The notes under the pieces: generated by a model | What the model saw: only the letters and a program-made list of their open reading frames with translations | Databases searched by the model: none | What the model was told of the DNA's origin: nothing | Shown here: positions 7,282-13,987 of the stretch, one piece after another | Layout of the letters: each line of letters begins with the position of its first letter | Numbering within the stretch: position 1 is the first letter of the stretch | NCBI GenBank assembly: GCA_903937325.1 | Contig: CAIZYV010000048.1 | Span: forward strand, 1 to 14,291 | DNA length: 14,291 bases | Source: Candidatus Falkowiibacteriota bacterium | Lineage (GTDB): Bacteria > Patescibacteriota > Patescibacteriia > Patescibacteriales > UBA12465 | Direction of reading: 5' to 3' | Translations under genes and position numbers: made by a program

Positions 7282-7301
7282 ACAGGCATAAAAGTAACTA
7301 T

Positions 7302-7637
7302 ATGAAAAAACCTAACAAATTTAAGTGCCACGGCGCTGTCCAAGCGACTCTAGCTGTTATCGGCGGTAAATGGAAACCGCTCATTCTCTGGCATCTTTTG
7401 GAAAAAAAGATGCGCTTCAACGAACTCCAAAAAAGCCTGCAAGACATCTCGCAAAAAATGCTGGCGAGCGAATTACGCTCTTTAGAAAAAGACGGCATTG
7501 TTCACCGTGAAGTCTATCGCCAGGTACCGCCGAAAGTAGAGTATTGGATTACTCCATATGGTGAGAGCTTAAAAGGGGTATTAGAAAAAGTCGCCGAATG
7601 GGGTTATGCCCATAAAACAAGAAATTCTAAAAAATAA
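7302..7637 (+). CDS. HxlR-family winged-helix transcriptional regulator
   Basis: 111 residues, the full length of this small family. C9 lies just ahead of the first helix (KFKCHGAV), where redox-sensing relatives such as YodB and HypR carry their conserved reactive cysteine; it is the only cysteine in the protein. GGKWKPLILWHL (21-32) is the family hallmark, helix 3 for DNA reading is about 48-63 (DISQKMLASELRSLEK), and the wing is about 67-84 (VHREVYRQVPPKVEYWIT). The protein should bind DNA as a dimer. It is followed after 47 bases by a flavodoxin-fold oxidoreductase, with no terminator between, and is divergent from the YceI lipoprotein. This fits control of quinone or electrophile detoxification. 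The specific signal is inferred from family and context. Confidence 0.92.
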   Translation: MKKPNKFKCHGAVQATLAVIGGKWKPLILWHLLEKKMRFNELQKSLQDISQKMLASELRSLEKDGIVHREVYRQVPPKVEYWITPYGESLKGVLEKVAEWGYAHKTRNSKK

Positions 7638-7684
7638 ATATAAGACTCCGGAGAAAAATTCTCCCCAGCCTCTCTTCAAACACT

Positions 7685-8260
7685 ATGTCTAAATACTTAA
7701 TTATCTACGCCCATCCTAGCCACGAAGGCCACTGCGCTTATCTCTTAAAAAAAGTCAGCGCCACCTTAGTGGAAAAAAATGAGGAAACAGCTATAATTGA
7801 TCTCTACGCCATCGGCTATGACCCTATTCTTAAAAATAATGAACTATACAGCGCCGGACGCAAAGAGATTGATTCCCAAAATCAAACCTTTCAAGAACAA
7901 ATTAAAAATGCTGACTTCTTGCTTTTCATCTATCCCACCTGGTGGCAGAATATGCCCGCTATTTTAAAGGGTTTCTTGGACCGCGTCTTTACGGGTGGTT
8001 TTGGTTTTGTCTATAAAAACGGCTTACCCGTAGGACTACTAAAAGGCAAAAAAGCAGCCGCCTTTACAAGTAGCGGCGGCCCCCTTCTCTACACCCGCTT
8101 CTTTACAGGCAATTCTTCTCTTAAAGTTTTACTCAAACATACACTCGCTTTCTGCGGTATGAGCACTAAGGGATTTATCCTTGGCAGCGCCAGAAAAGTG
8201 GAAGATAATCAGAAAGAATTGAGCCGCATAGCTACTAAAATTATCAACTATCTACAATAA
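7685..8260 (+). CDS. NAD(P)H-dependent flavodoxin-fold oxidoreductase (quinone reductase type)
   Basis: 191 residues of the Flavodoxin_2 family (NQO, KefF, MdaB, azoreductase relatives). The first strand and phosphate loop are YLIIYAHPSHEGH (4-16). The FMN/FAD-contacting block YPTWWQNMPAILKGFLDRVF (83-102) followed by GGFGF (104-108) is characteristic, as is TSSGGP (128-133) on the next strand. Such enzymes use NAD(P)H to reduce quinones by two electrons, protecting against redox cycling; the true acceptor is unknown. There is no signal peptide, so it is cytoplasmic. It sits 47 bases after the HxlR gene on the same strand with no terminator between and is most likely its regulatory target. 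A strong two-way terminator follows. Confidence 0.9.
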   Translation: MSKYLIIYAHPSHEGHCAYLLKKVSATLVEKNEETAIIDLYAIGYDPILKNNELYSAGRKEIDSQNQTFQEQIKNADFLLFIYPTWWQNMPAILKGFLDRVFTGGFGFVYKNGLPVGLLKGKKAAAFTSSGGPLLYTRFFTGNSSLKVLLKHTLAFCGMSTKGFILGSARKVEDNQKELSRIATKIINYLQ

Positions 8261-8266
8261 GATTTC

Positions 8267-8299
8267 AAAAAAACAGCCACGATAATCGTGGCTGTTTTT
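8267..8299. terminator. Bidirectional Rho-independent terminator
   Basis: A long perfect stem (about 14 bp, 8269-8282 with 8286-8299) has the core ACAGCCACGA/TCGTGGCTGT and a 3-base loop. A-run and T-run flanks give U-tracts on both strands. It ends the oxidoreductase transcript (+) and the P-type ATPase transcript (-). Confidence 0.92.
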
Positions 8300-8313
8300 A
8301 TATTCTCAAAATT

Positions 8314-10866
8314 CTATAGAGCATTAGAAACGGATAAAAACTTCTTTTCTTGTTTTTTCTGACGATAGTATAAAAGCTTGAAGGTTTCGGAGGAAATAAG
8401 GTAGAGGCCAGCAATACCTAAAATCCAAAATAAGTGCAAGGGCTGCGGCGCTACAAAGTGGAAAAAATTACGGCCGAAAGCAGTATAAGGAATAATCACA
8501 GCGGCAGCTGCTGCCGGCAAAGTGAGCCAGAAAAGCGCTTTTCCGGGGCGACGGGCAAAGAGGAAAAAGCGACGAGTTCGAATAGAAAAAATGAAAACTA
8601 ATTCTGTAATAGTACTGGCAATAAACCAATTAGTCTGTAAGACTCCAGGCGAAATTCGACTGAAAAGAGCAAAGAAAACAAAGTCAAAAATAGTACTAAT
8701 AATTCCTAGCGCCATAGCCGCCACAATAATATCGCGAACCTCATAATGACGCGGACGCATTAATTCCTCGTCATCAACATTATCACTGGCAATAGCAATC
8801 ATGGGAAAATCAGAAACCAAATTAAGTAAAAGAATCTGCAGGGGAAGCATCGGTAAATAATCAACCAGCAAAGAAGCAATAGCAACAGCGTAAAAATTAC
8901 CAAAATTAGAAGCTAAAGTTGCCTTGATATATTTAATACTATTGGCAAAAATTACCCTCCCTTCCCTAACTCCTTCAATTATAATATTTAAATCATTTTC
9001 TAAAAGAATAATATCAGCCGCTTCGCGAGCAATATCTGAGGCATTATTAACAGCTAAAGAAACACCGGCGGCCTTCAAGGCGGGGGCATCATTGATACCA
9101 TCGCCAAGATAGCCAACACTAAAACGGGCTTGCAGGCGCTGAATAATCTCATGTTTCTGATCAGGAGCGAAGCGGGCGAAAATATTATAACGTTCGAGAG
9201 CGGCTGTTTTACCAATCTCATCTAAAGCATTAAAGGCAGCAGCAGTAATAACCTCATCTAAATTTTGACACAAACCGACCTCAAGTCCAACGGCGGCAGC
9301 CACCTCAGCACTATCGCCAGTGATAACCTTAATACATACGCCCAAAGCCTTAGCTTTGGTAACGGCAGAAACAGTACTGGCTTTAACCGGATCAGAAAAA
9401 GAAATCAAACCTTTAAGTTCCATGCCGTTTTCCTCCTCACGGAAGCGAGCACAAAAAGCGTCAAAATTCAATTTCTTAATAGGCTTACTAGCGAGAGCAA
9501 GCACACGCCGGCCCAAGCGCCCTTGTGCCTGCGCCCAAGCTTCTGCCTCAGCCAAGCCCCCTTGTTTACACATCGGAGCAATTACTTCAAAAGCACCGCG
9601 CACTAAAAAAATAACTCGAGAATCTTTTTGCGCCAAAACATTATTGCGCATGTACTTAGGATCAAAAGGAGAATCAAATAAAAGTTGATAATTTTCTAAC
9701 CATTGTTGACCGCTTTTACCTGTCGCCGTGCGAATAGCCTCATCAAAAGGATCGCGATTTTCCGTAGCGGGGGCCGCTGCTAAAAGAGAAAATAAGAGAG
9801 TTTCTTCTTCTTTACCAGGCATTAAAGCAAAGCGCTCAGCTAAGGCTAAACGATTCTCAGTTAAAGTACCAGTCTTATCCGAACAAAGAATTTCAATATT
9901 ACCCAAGTCTTCAACGGCCGACAGGCGTTTAACCACCACTTTTTTCTTAGCCAACTTAGCTGCTCCCTTAGAAAAAGAAAAAGTCATAACTAAAGGCAGG
10001 GCTTCAGGAATAACGCCGATAGCCAAAGCAATAGCAAAAATCAAAAGCTCTACCCAATTTAGATGACTGCCCTTAATAATAAAATTAAGAAGCATAACAA
10101 AGGCAAGAGTAATAAGAACTAATTTTAAGATAAAAGAGGAAAATTTGCTGATACCAATCTCAAAGCTACTCACACGCTTAGTTTGTGCAACCAATCCGGC
10201 AATTTGGCCGAATTCAGTATGATTACCAGTACTAACAACCATCGCAGTCGCCTTGCCGCCTATAACCGCTGTACCGGCAAATACTAAATTATGAGCCTCG
10301 TTCAAAGCACTTATCTTTCCATACAAAGCCTCGCTCTGTTTTAATACAGATAATGATTCTCCGGTTAAAGCCGATTCGTCCACGCTAAAATTCTGAACAC
10401 TCAGTAAACGAGCATCGGCCCCGATTTTATCACCAGTATTTAAAATAAGGATGTCGCCTGGTACCAACTCTTCAGTAGAAACTAAATTTTCCTTACCTTC
10501 ACGAATTACGCGCGAACGCCAAACAATCATTTTAGACAGCATTTGCGCGGTTTTTTCTGAATGATATTCTTGAAAAAAACCAAGGATGGCATTAATAGCG
10601 ATAAAAGACAAAACCATAGCTCCTTCTGCCCAATTTCTTAAAACAAAAGATAGGATCGAGGCGGCTAGAAGTAAATAAATAAAAGGAGAAGACAGCTGAC
10701 GCAAGAAAATACGCCAAGCACTCATATGATTAGCGGCCACTAAATTGCGCCCGTGAGAAGTAAGGCGATTTTTAACTTCAGCTAAACTTAAGCCGTTCTC
10801 ACAAGTACTATTTAATTTTTTACATAAATCTAAAACATCCAGCGACGTAAAATCTTGCCAAGCCAT
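8314..10866 (-). CDS. P-type cation-transporting ATPase, MgtA-like
   Basis: 850 residues with a complete P-type core: N-terminal cation ATPase domain, actuator motif LTGES (167-171), PEALP in M4 (287-291), phosphorylation motif CSDKTGTLT with D330, nucleotide-site RGA (423-425), TGD (516-518) and the hinge GDGINDAP (588-595). About ten membrane helices are expected. M4 and what follows (GVIPEALPLVMTFSFSKGA, KLAKKKVVVKRL) and the segment SNFGNFYAVAIAS through SDNVDDEEL resemble Mg2+-importing MgtA (P3B) more than Ca2+ pumps. The M6 sequence NLVSDFPMIAIASD differs from both, so ion specificity is open. Likely role: ATP-driven cation transport across the cytoplasmic membrane. No structured leader or Mg2+-sensing riboswitch fits in the short upstream spacer. 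It is a single-gene unit. Confidence 0.88.
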   Translation of the reverse strand: MAWQDFTSLDVLDLCKKLNSTCENGLSLAEVKNRLTSHGRNLVAANHMSAWRIFLRQLSSPFIYLLLAASILSFVLRNWAEGAMVLSFIAINAILGFFQEYHSEKTAQMLSKMIVWRSRVIREGKENLVSTEELVPGDILILNTGDKIGADARLLSVQNFSVDESALTGESLSVLKQSEALYGKISALNEAHNLVFAGTAVIGGKATAMVVSTGNHTEFGQIAGLVAQTKRVSSFEIGISKFSSFILKLVLITLAFVMLLNFIIKGSHLNWVELLIFAIALAIGVIPEALPLVMTFSFSKGAAKLAKKKVVVKRLSAVEDLGNIEILCSDKTGTLTENRLALAERFALMPGKEEETLLFSLLAAAPATENRDPFDEAIRTATGKSGQQWLENYQLLFDSPFDPKYMRNNVLAQKDSRVIFLVRGAFEVIAPMCKQGGLAEAEAWAQAQGRLGRRVLALASKPIKKLNFDAFCARFREEENGMELKGLISFSDPVKASTVSAVTKAKALGVCIKVITGDSAEVAAAVGLEVGLCQNLDEVITAAAFNALDEIGKTAALERYNIFARFAPDQKHEIIQRLQARFSVGYLGDGINDAPALKAAGVSLAVNNASDIAREAADIILLENDLNIIIEGVREGRVIFANSIKYIKATLASNFGNFYAVAIASLLVDYLPMLPLQILLLNLVSDFPMIAIASDNVDDEELMRPRHYEVRDIIVAAMALGIISTIFDFVFFALFSRISPGVLQTNWFIASTITELVFIFSIRTRRFFLFARRPGKALFWLTLPAAAAAVIIPYTAFGRNFFHFVAPQPLHLFWILGIAGLYLISSETFKLLYYRQKKQEKKFLSVSNAL

Positions 10867-10882
10867 AAATAATAATTAAATA

Positions 10883-10888
10883 ATTATA
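10883..10888 (-). promoter_or_regulatory. Possible -10 box for the P-type ATPase gene
   Basis: A perfect TATAAT on the minus strand 17 bases before ATG 10866, with no clear -35. It would give a leader of about 10 bases. In such AT-rich sequence a chance match is quite possible. Confidence 0.3.
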
Positions 10889-10920
10889 AGATAATTTTAC
10901 TCTATCTCATTATTTTAGGC

Positions 10921-10951
10921 AAAAGAAAAAGGAGGGGTTTACCCTCCTTTT
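10921..10951 (-). terminator. Rho-independent terminator of the SIMPL-protein gene
   Basis: AAAAGGAGGG (10927-10936) pairs with CCCTCCTTTT (10942-10951) around a 5-base loop. The minus strand continues CTTTT after the stem. It is 24 bases after the stop at 10975. Confidence 0.88.
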
Positions 10952-10974
10952 CTAAAATATATTTTATGATAATC

Positions 10975-11712
10975 CTATTTCACTTCATAAACTAAAGTCA
11001 CTTCTACCCTTATTTCATTTTGACCAGTCTGGATACTAGGAGCACTTGAGCCGCTGCTCTGATCGCTAACCATTTCTAACTTAGCATTAGCATACATCGG
11101 CACTGGATAATTAGTATCAGCACCTTCATAAACACTTTTTACTGCGCCCAATTTCATTCCTGCCTGACTGGCCATCATCTCGGCTTTTTCCTTCGCCTTT
11201 GTAATCGCCAATTCTCTCGCCTCGTTTTTCAATTCATATTCATCATCAATGGTAAAATTAACATTGCCTATCTGATTAGCACCCTGTTCGGTGGTTTTAG
11301 CAATTACCTCACCAATTTTATCTAAATCTCGAACCTTAACGCTGACATTCTGCGATATCTGATAACCCTGCAGAACTTGACCCTTACCCTCGGTCCAATT
11401 ATAAACTGGGGCTAAAGAATAGTCCGTAGTTTTTATATCCTTTTCTTCAATACCAAGCTCCTTAATGCTGACGATAATAGCATTCATTTTCTCAGTACTA
11501 TCTTTAGTAACTTCTGCCGCCGTCTTCTTCACATCAGTGCGTAAGCCGACGGTAATATTAGCAATATCAGCTTTAGCATATACCGTCCCAGAGCCAGTCA
11601 CTGAAAAACGATCCTGATTATTCTCTTTCTGCGCCATTATAACAGCAATAACGGCCACACCGGCAATCGCCAAAATACCCAAGGCGATTAAAAAAATTTG
11701 TCCCTTTTTCAT
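10975..11712 (-). CDS. SIMPL-domain (DUF541) protein, membrane-anchored
   Basis: 245 residues. One hydrophobic segment near the N-terminus (6-27) after MKKGQ acts as signal anchor, so the bulk lies outside the cytoplasm. The SIMPL/DUF541 domain covers about 35-245: it opens with FSVTGSGTVYAKADIANITVGL (split here as FSVTGSG, 36-42, and DIANITVGL, 49-57), continues with an ELGIEEKDIKTTDYSLAP block (85-102), GYQISQNVSVKVRDLDKIG (116-134), and the long helix NEARELAITKAKEKAEMMA (163-181), and closes with EIRVEVTLVYEV. The family includes BP26 and YggE; the molecular role is not settled, with links to oxidative stress and oligomeric envelope structures. The Nramp-related gene ends 68 bases upstream with no hairpin between, so the two may be co-transcribed. 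Confidence 0.9.
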   Translation of the reverse strand: MKKGQIFLIALGILAIAGVAVIAVIMAQKENNQDRFSVTGSGTVYAKADIANITVGLRTDVKKTAAEVTKDSTEKMNAIIVSIKELGIEEKDIKTTDYSLAPVYNWTEGKGQVLQGYQISQNVSVKVRDLDKIGEVIAKTTEQGANQIGNVNFTIDDEYELKNEARELAITKAKEKAEMMASQAGMKLGAVKSVYEGADTNYPVPMYANAKLEMVSDQSSGSSAPSIQTGQNEIRVEVTLVYEVK

Positions 11713-11780
11713 AGTTTTTTAAATTAATTATTAATCCTTATATATAATATGACGTTGGAATAAGAAAAAGATAACAAAAG

Positions 11781-13169
11781 CTAAAATAATTGCGCCTTAG
11801 CCACGACAAAGCTAAATACTGCAAAAAAGACGATAATAATATAAAGAATGATCTGTCGCCACCAAGAAGGATAAAAAACCTTATTCAAAGCACGACGATT
11901 AAGGATGGTAACCAAAATAACATGCACTAACATGGCAAAAGCGTTAATAACCGCGCCTAAAACAATCAGAGTCTTCGGTTCATAAAAATCTAGCAAAAAT
12001 AAAATAATACCAAAAGTAATCTGTGCCCAGACAAAAAAATAATATATCTTAGATAAAGCAATTTTATTATCTCCACTTCGACGTAATCGAGCGATAGCAG
12101 CATTTTCTGACATAATGCGACTAGTAGAGTCCATAATACCAAGTTGAGTCTGAAAAAGCATAACGCCCACAACCACCAAGAAAAAAAGACCAACAAAAGG
12201 ATTAGTTAAAACTGCCATCCGAGAACCTTCACTAAGAACAAAATTAATACCTTGAGCATTACCAGCTAAGCCATAAGTGGTCGAGTAAGCTAAAAACATT
12301 AACATAATCATCGACAAGCTCCCGACAAACCAAAAAACAATAAGATGTTCTAAGTTAATTAAATGCCACCATTTCTTAAAAACACTAATACTTTCCGAAG
12401 TAACGGCAAAATCTTCTCCGGCCAATTTTATTTCTTCTTTGCGACCGCGAGTAGCAAAAAGACCAGTAATTTTTTGAGAATACACGCCCATCCCGTAACC
12501 CTTTTCTTTAATATAAATAGACTGAGTCAAATTAAGATTACCCCCTGCACCGGAATAAGCAAAAGCGCCGAGAAAAGTAGCGATGGCAATACCAGGGGCA
12601 AGAAACCAAAAACCTTCGCCCTTACCAATTAAGCCAGAACCCAGCGCCGACCAAGCATCAGGCGTACTAAAATAAACAGCCAAGACGAAAATAAAAGGCA
12701 CGCCAAAAAATATAATAATTTTAGTAATCCTCTCCATTAAACTATAAATTGTTCGGCCAAAAGTCAAAATAATACCAATAACGACCAACAAAATGATAGC
12801 CAACCATTTAAAATCCGCCATGCCAAAAACATGACCCAATACCTGGGCGGCAGCAGCAACAATACCAGGCAAACCAAAACCGATAAAAGTCGACAAAATA
12901 AACCAATAAACAGAAGATGGCAAGAAGCGAGCGATGCCGACAAAAACACTTTCCCCTTTAACAAGAGCGTAGCGCTCAATTTCCATATTAATAAAAAACT
13001 GAAAAGAAATGCCTAAAATTGCCCCCCAAGCAACCCCTAAACCGTAATTAGAAACGAGATAAGGCCAGAGGATAATCTCCCCTGAACCAAGGCCGAGCGC
13101 CAAGATAATGAAACTCGGTCCAATCATTTGTTTTAAACGCGGAGCCGGCGGGAATGCTTTTAAAGCCAT
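11781..13169 (-). CDS. Nramp-related (SLC11-like) membrane transporter without the DPGN motif
   Basis: 462 residues with about 11 membrane helices. The start of helix 1 (GPSFIILALGLGSGEIILWP, 17-36) matches the Nramp opening, but the metal-binding DPGN is replaced by GSGE (28-31). The helix-6 region AYSGAGGNLNLTQS (204-217) stands where classical Nramps carry the metal-binding MPH motif and has no methionine or histidine. A loop of about 60 residues between the helix-6 region and the next helix (218-275) is charged. Proteins with a GSGE-type helix 1 are often annotated as Nramp-family, and Nramp-related Mg2+ transporters are known that lack the transition-metal ligands, so Mn2+ import should not be assumed. 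It has its own extended -10 promoter and may share a transcript with the SIMPL gene. Superfamily call is fairly sure; substrate is unknown. Confidence 0.75.
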   Translation of the reverse strand: MALKAFPPAPRLKQMIGPSFIILALGLGSGEIILWPYLVSNYGLGVAWGAILGISFQFFINMEIERYALVKGESVFVGIARFLPSSVYWFILSTFIGFGLPGIVAAAAQVLGHVFGMADFKWLAIILLVVIGIILTFGRTIYSLMERITKIIIFFGVPFIFVLAVYFSTPDAWSALGSGLIGKGEGFWFLAPGIAIATFLGAFAYSGAGGNLNLTQSIYIKEKGYGMGVYSQKITGLFATRGRKEEIKLAGEDFAVTSESISVFKKWWHLINLEHLIVFWFVGSLSMIMLMFLAYSTTYGLAGNAQGINFVLSEGSRMAVLTNPFVGLFFLVVVGVMLFQTQLGIMDSTSRIMSENAAIARLRRSGDNKIALSKIYYFFVWAQITFGIILFLLDFYEPKTLIVLGAVINAFAMLVHVILVTILNRRALNKVFYPSWWRQIILYIIIVFFAVFSFVVAKAQLF

Positions 13170-13198
13170 ACACGAGATAAATTAATTAATTTGTCTTA

Positions 13199-13227
13199 AT
13201 TATAACAGGCGGTCGTATAAAAACCAA
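13199..13227 (-). promoter_or_regulatory. Promoter of the Nramp-related gene
   Basis: On the minus strand TTGGTT (13222-13227), a 17-base spacer ending in TGT, and a perfect TATAAT (13199-13204), i.e. an extended -10. The predicted start near 13192 leaves about 22 bases before ATG 13169. It begins only a few bases after the terminator of the preceding gene. Confidence 0.65.
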
Positions 13228-13256
13228 ATAAAAAACCGCTCCAGAGTTGGAACGGT
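13228..13256 (-). terminator. Rho-independent terminator of the gene at 13278
   Basis: Arms 13235-13243 (ACCGCTCCA) and 13248-13256 (TGGAACGGT) form a 9-bp stem with one G-U pair and a 4-base loop. On the minus strand it runs into six T. It lies 22 bases after the stop. Confidence 0.85.
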
Positions 13257-13277
13257 GATATATCAAGGCGAGCAATC

Positions 13278-13859
13278 TTATCGCCCCTGATGGTAACAGC
13301 TAGAATAGCGGCAGCTGTATTGGAAAACAGCTTCAGCCGCATAATCGTGGAAAAATGTCATTACTGGCAGCTTTCTCTGCAAAGAGGGAAAACGGGCAAG
13401 AGAGGGTAAATCAAAATAACCATGATTTTCTTCTTTATGCCGATGAGATTCTCGAGCAATTAACAAAGAATGGACTAAATTATCTCCCGCGGAGGAAATA
13501 AATATTTTTCGCCGCCGAAAAAATCTTATTCCTACCAATTTTTTTTCCAATAAACCAGTTTTAAGCAATAAGGATCGAAAATTGATATTATTAGCGATAT
13601 CTACAAGAGCAATATAATTTTTAGCCTTTATAGCCATCATAATTAATTCCTCATAATGACGCGGTCCGCTACAATTAAGGCCGGGATATCCGGAAATAGT
13701 TTCAACTGATTTAAAAGTAGCTGGAACTATTAAATTACGATCATAAAGATCTATTAGGATCGCCGAAATTGCGTCAGTAATATTCCAATTTTCTTCACCG
13801 GCAAAACATAAAATATAATAACATTCTACCGGGCGCGGGGAAAAGATTTTTTCTTCCAT
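13278..13859 (-). CDS. Hypothetical protein
   Basis: 193 residues, no confident family. No signal peptide or clear membrane helix. Residues 8-45 (SPRPVECYYILCFAG, then TDAISAILIDLYDRNLI) look like a small helical, winged-helix-type unit, and 97-122 (LLLKTGLLEKKLVGIRFF then a basic RRRK strand) could be a second one. This arrangement faintly recalls GPP34- or TIGR04222-like proteins, but I would not name it so. The C-terminus carries aromatic residues and two cysteines (YSCRYSSCYHQGR, 181-193), with others at C13, C18 and C63. It has a consensus promoter and a good terminator, so it is a genuine single-gene unit, divergent from mscL. Confidence 0.75.
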   Translation of the reverse strand: MEEKIFSPRPVECYYILCFAGEENWNITDAISAILIDLYDRNLIVPATFKSVETISGYPGLNCSGPRHYEELIMMAIKAKNYIALVDIANNINFRSLLLKTGLLEKKLVGIRFFRRRKIFISSAGDNLVHSLLIARESHRHKEENHGYFDLPSLARFPSLQRKLPVMTFFHDYAAEAVFQYSCRYSSCYHQGR

Positions 13860-13903
13860 GATATTTTGAGGTTTTTAGTTTAATTTCAAAAGAACAATTT
13901 TTT

Positions 13904-13933
13904 AGAATAGCAAAAAAAACTAATTTCTGTCAA
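13904..13933 (-). promoter_or_regulatory. Strong promoter of the hypothetical gene at 13278
   Basis: On the minus strand a perfect TTGACA (13928-13933), an 18-base spacer and TATTCT (13904-13909) with an extended TGC. The predicted start near 13897 gives a leader of about 38 bases. Confidence 0.7.
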
Positions 13934-13959
13934 TCAAACTTAAAAAAAATCAATTTATA

Positions 13960-13968
13960 TGCTAAAAT
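13960..13968 (+). promoter_or_regulatory. Extended -10 promoter for mscL
   Basis: TGCTAAAAT (TGn plus TAAAAT, 5 of 6) with only a weak -35. The predicted start near 13975 leaves about 13 bases before ATG 13988. Confidence 0.5.
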
Positions 13969-13987
13969 TAAAAATATCATCAAATAT

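Noticed and set aside
7650..7664. Hairpin GGAGAA-AAA-TTCTCC between hxlR and the flavoprotein gene as a terminator
   Set aside because: Only 6 bp, no T-run after it, and it lies inside a likely operon. It may be a processing or attenuation hairpin, but nothing supports that.
9265..9688. Overlapping plus-strand frames opposite the P-type ATPase
   Set aside because: They are shadows of the conserved ATPase reading frame with no promoter or motif of their own.
10867..10974. Mg2+-sensing riboswitch or leader before the P-type ATPase
   Set aside because: The spacer is about 108 bases and half is the terminator of the SIMPL gene; the rest is AT-rich without pairing stems.
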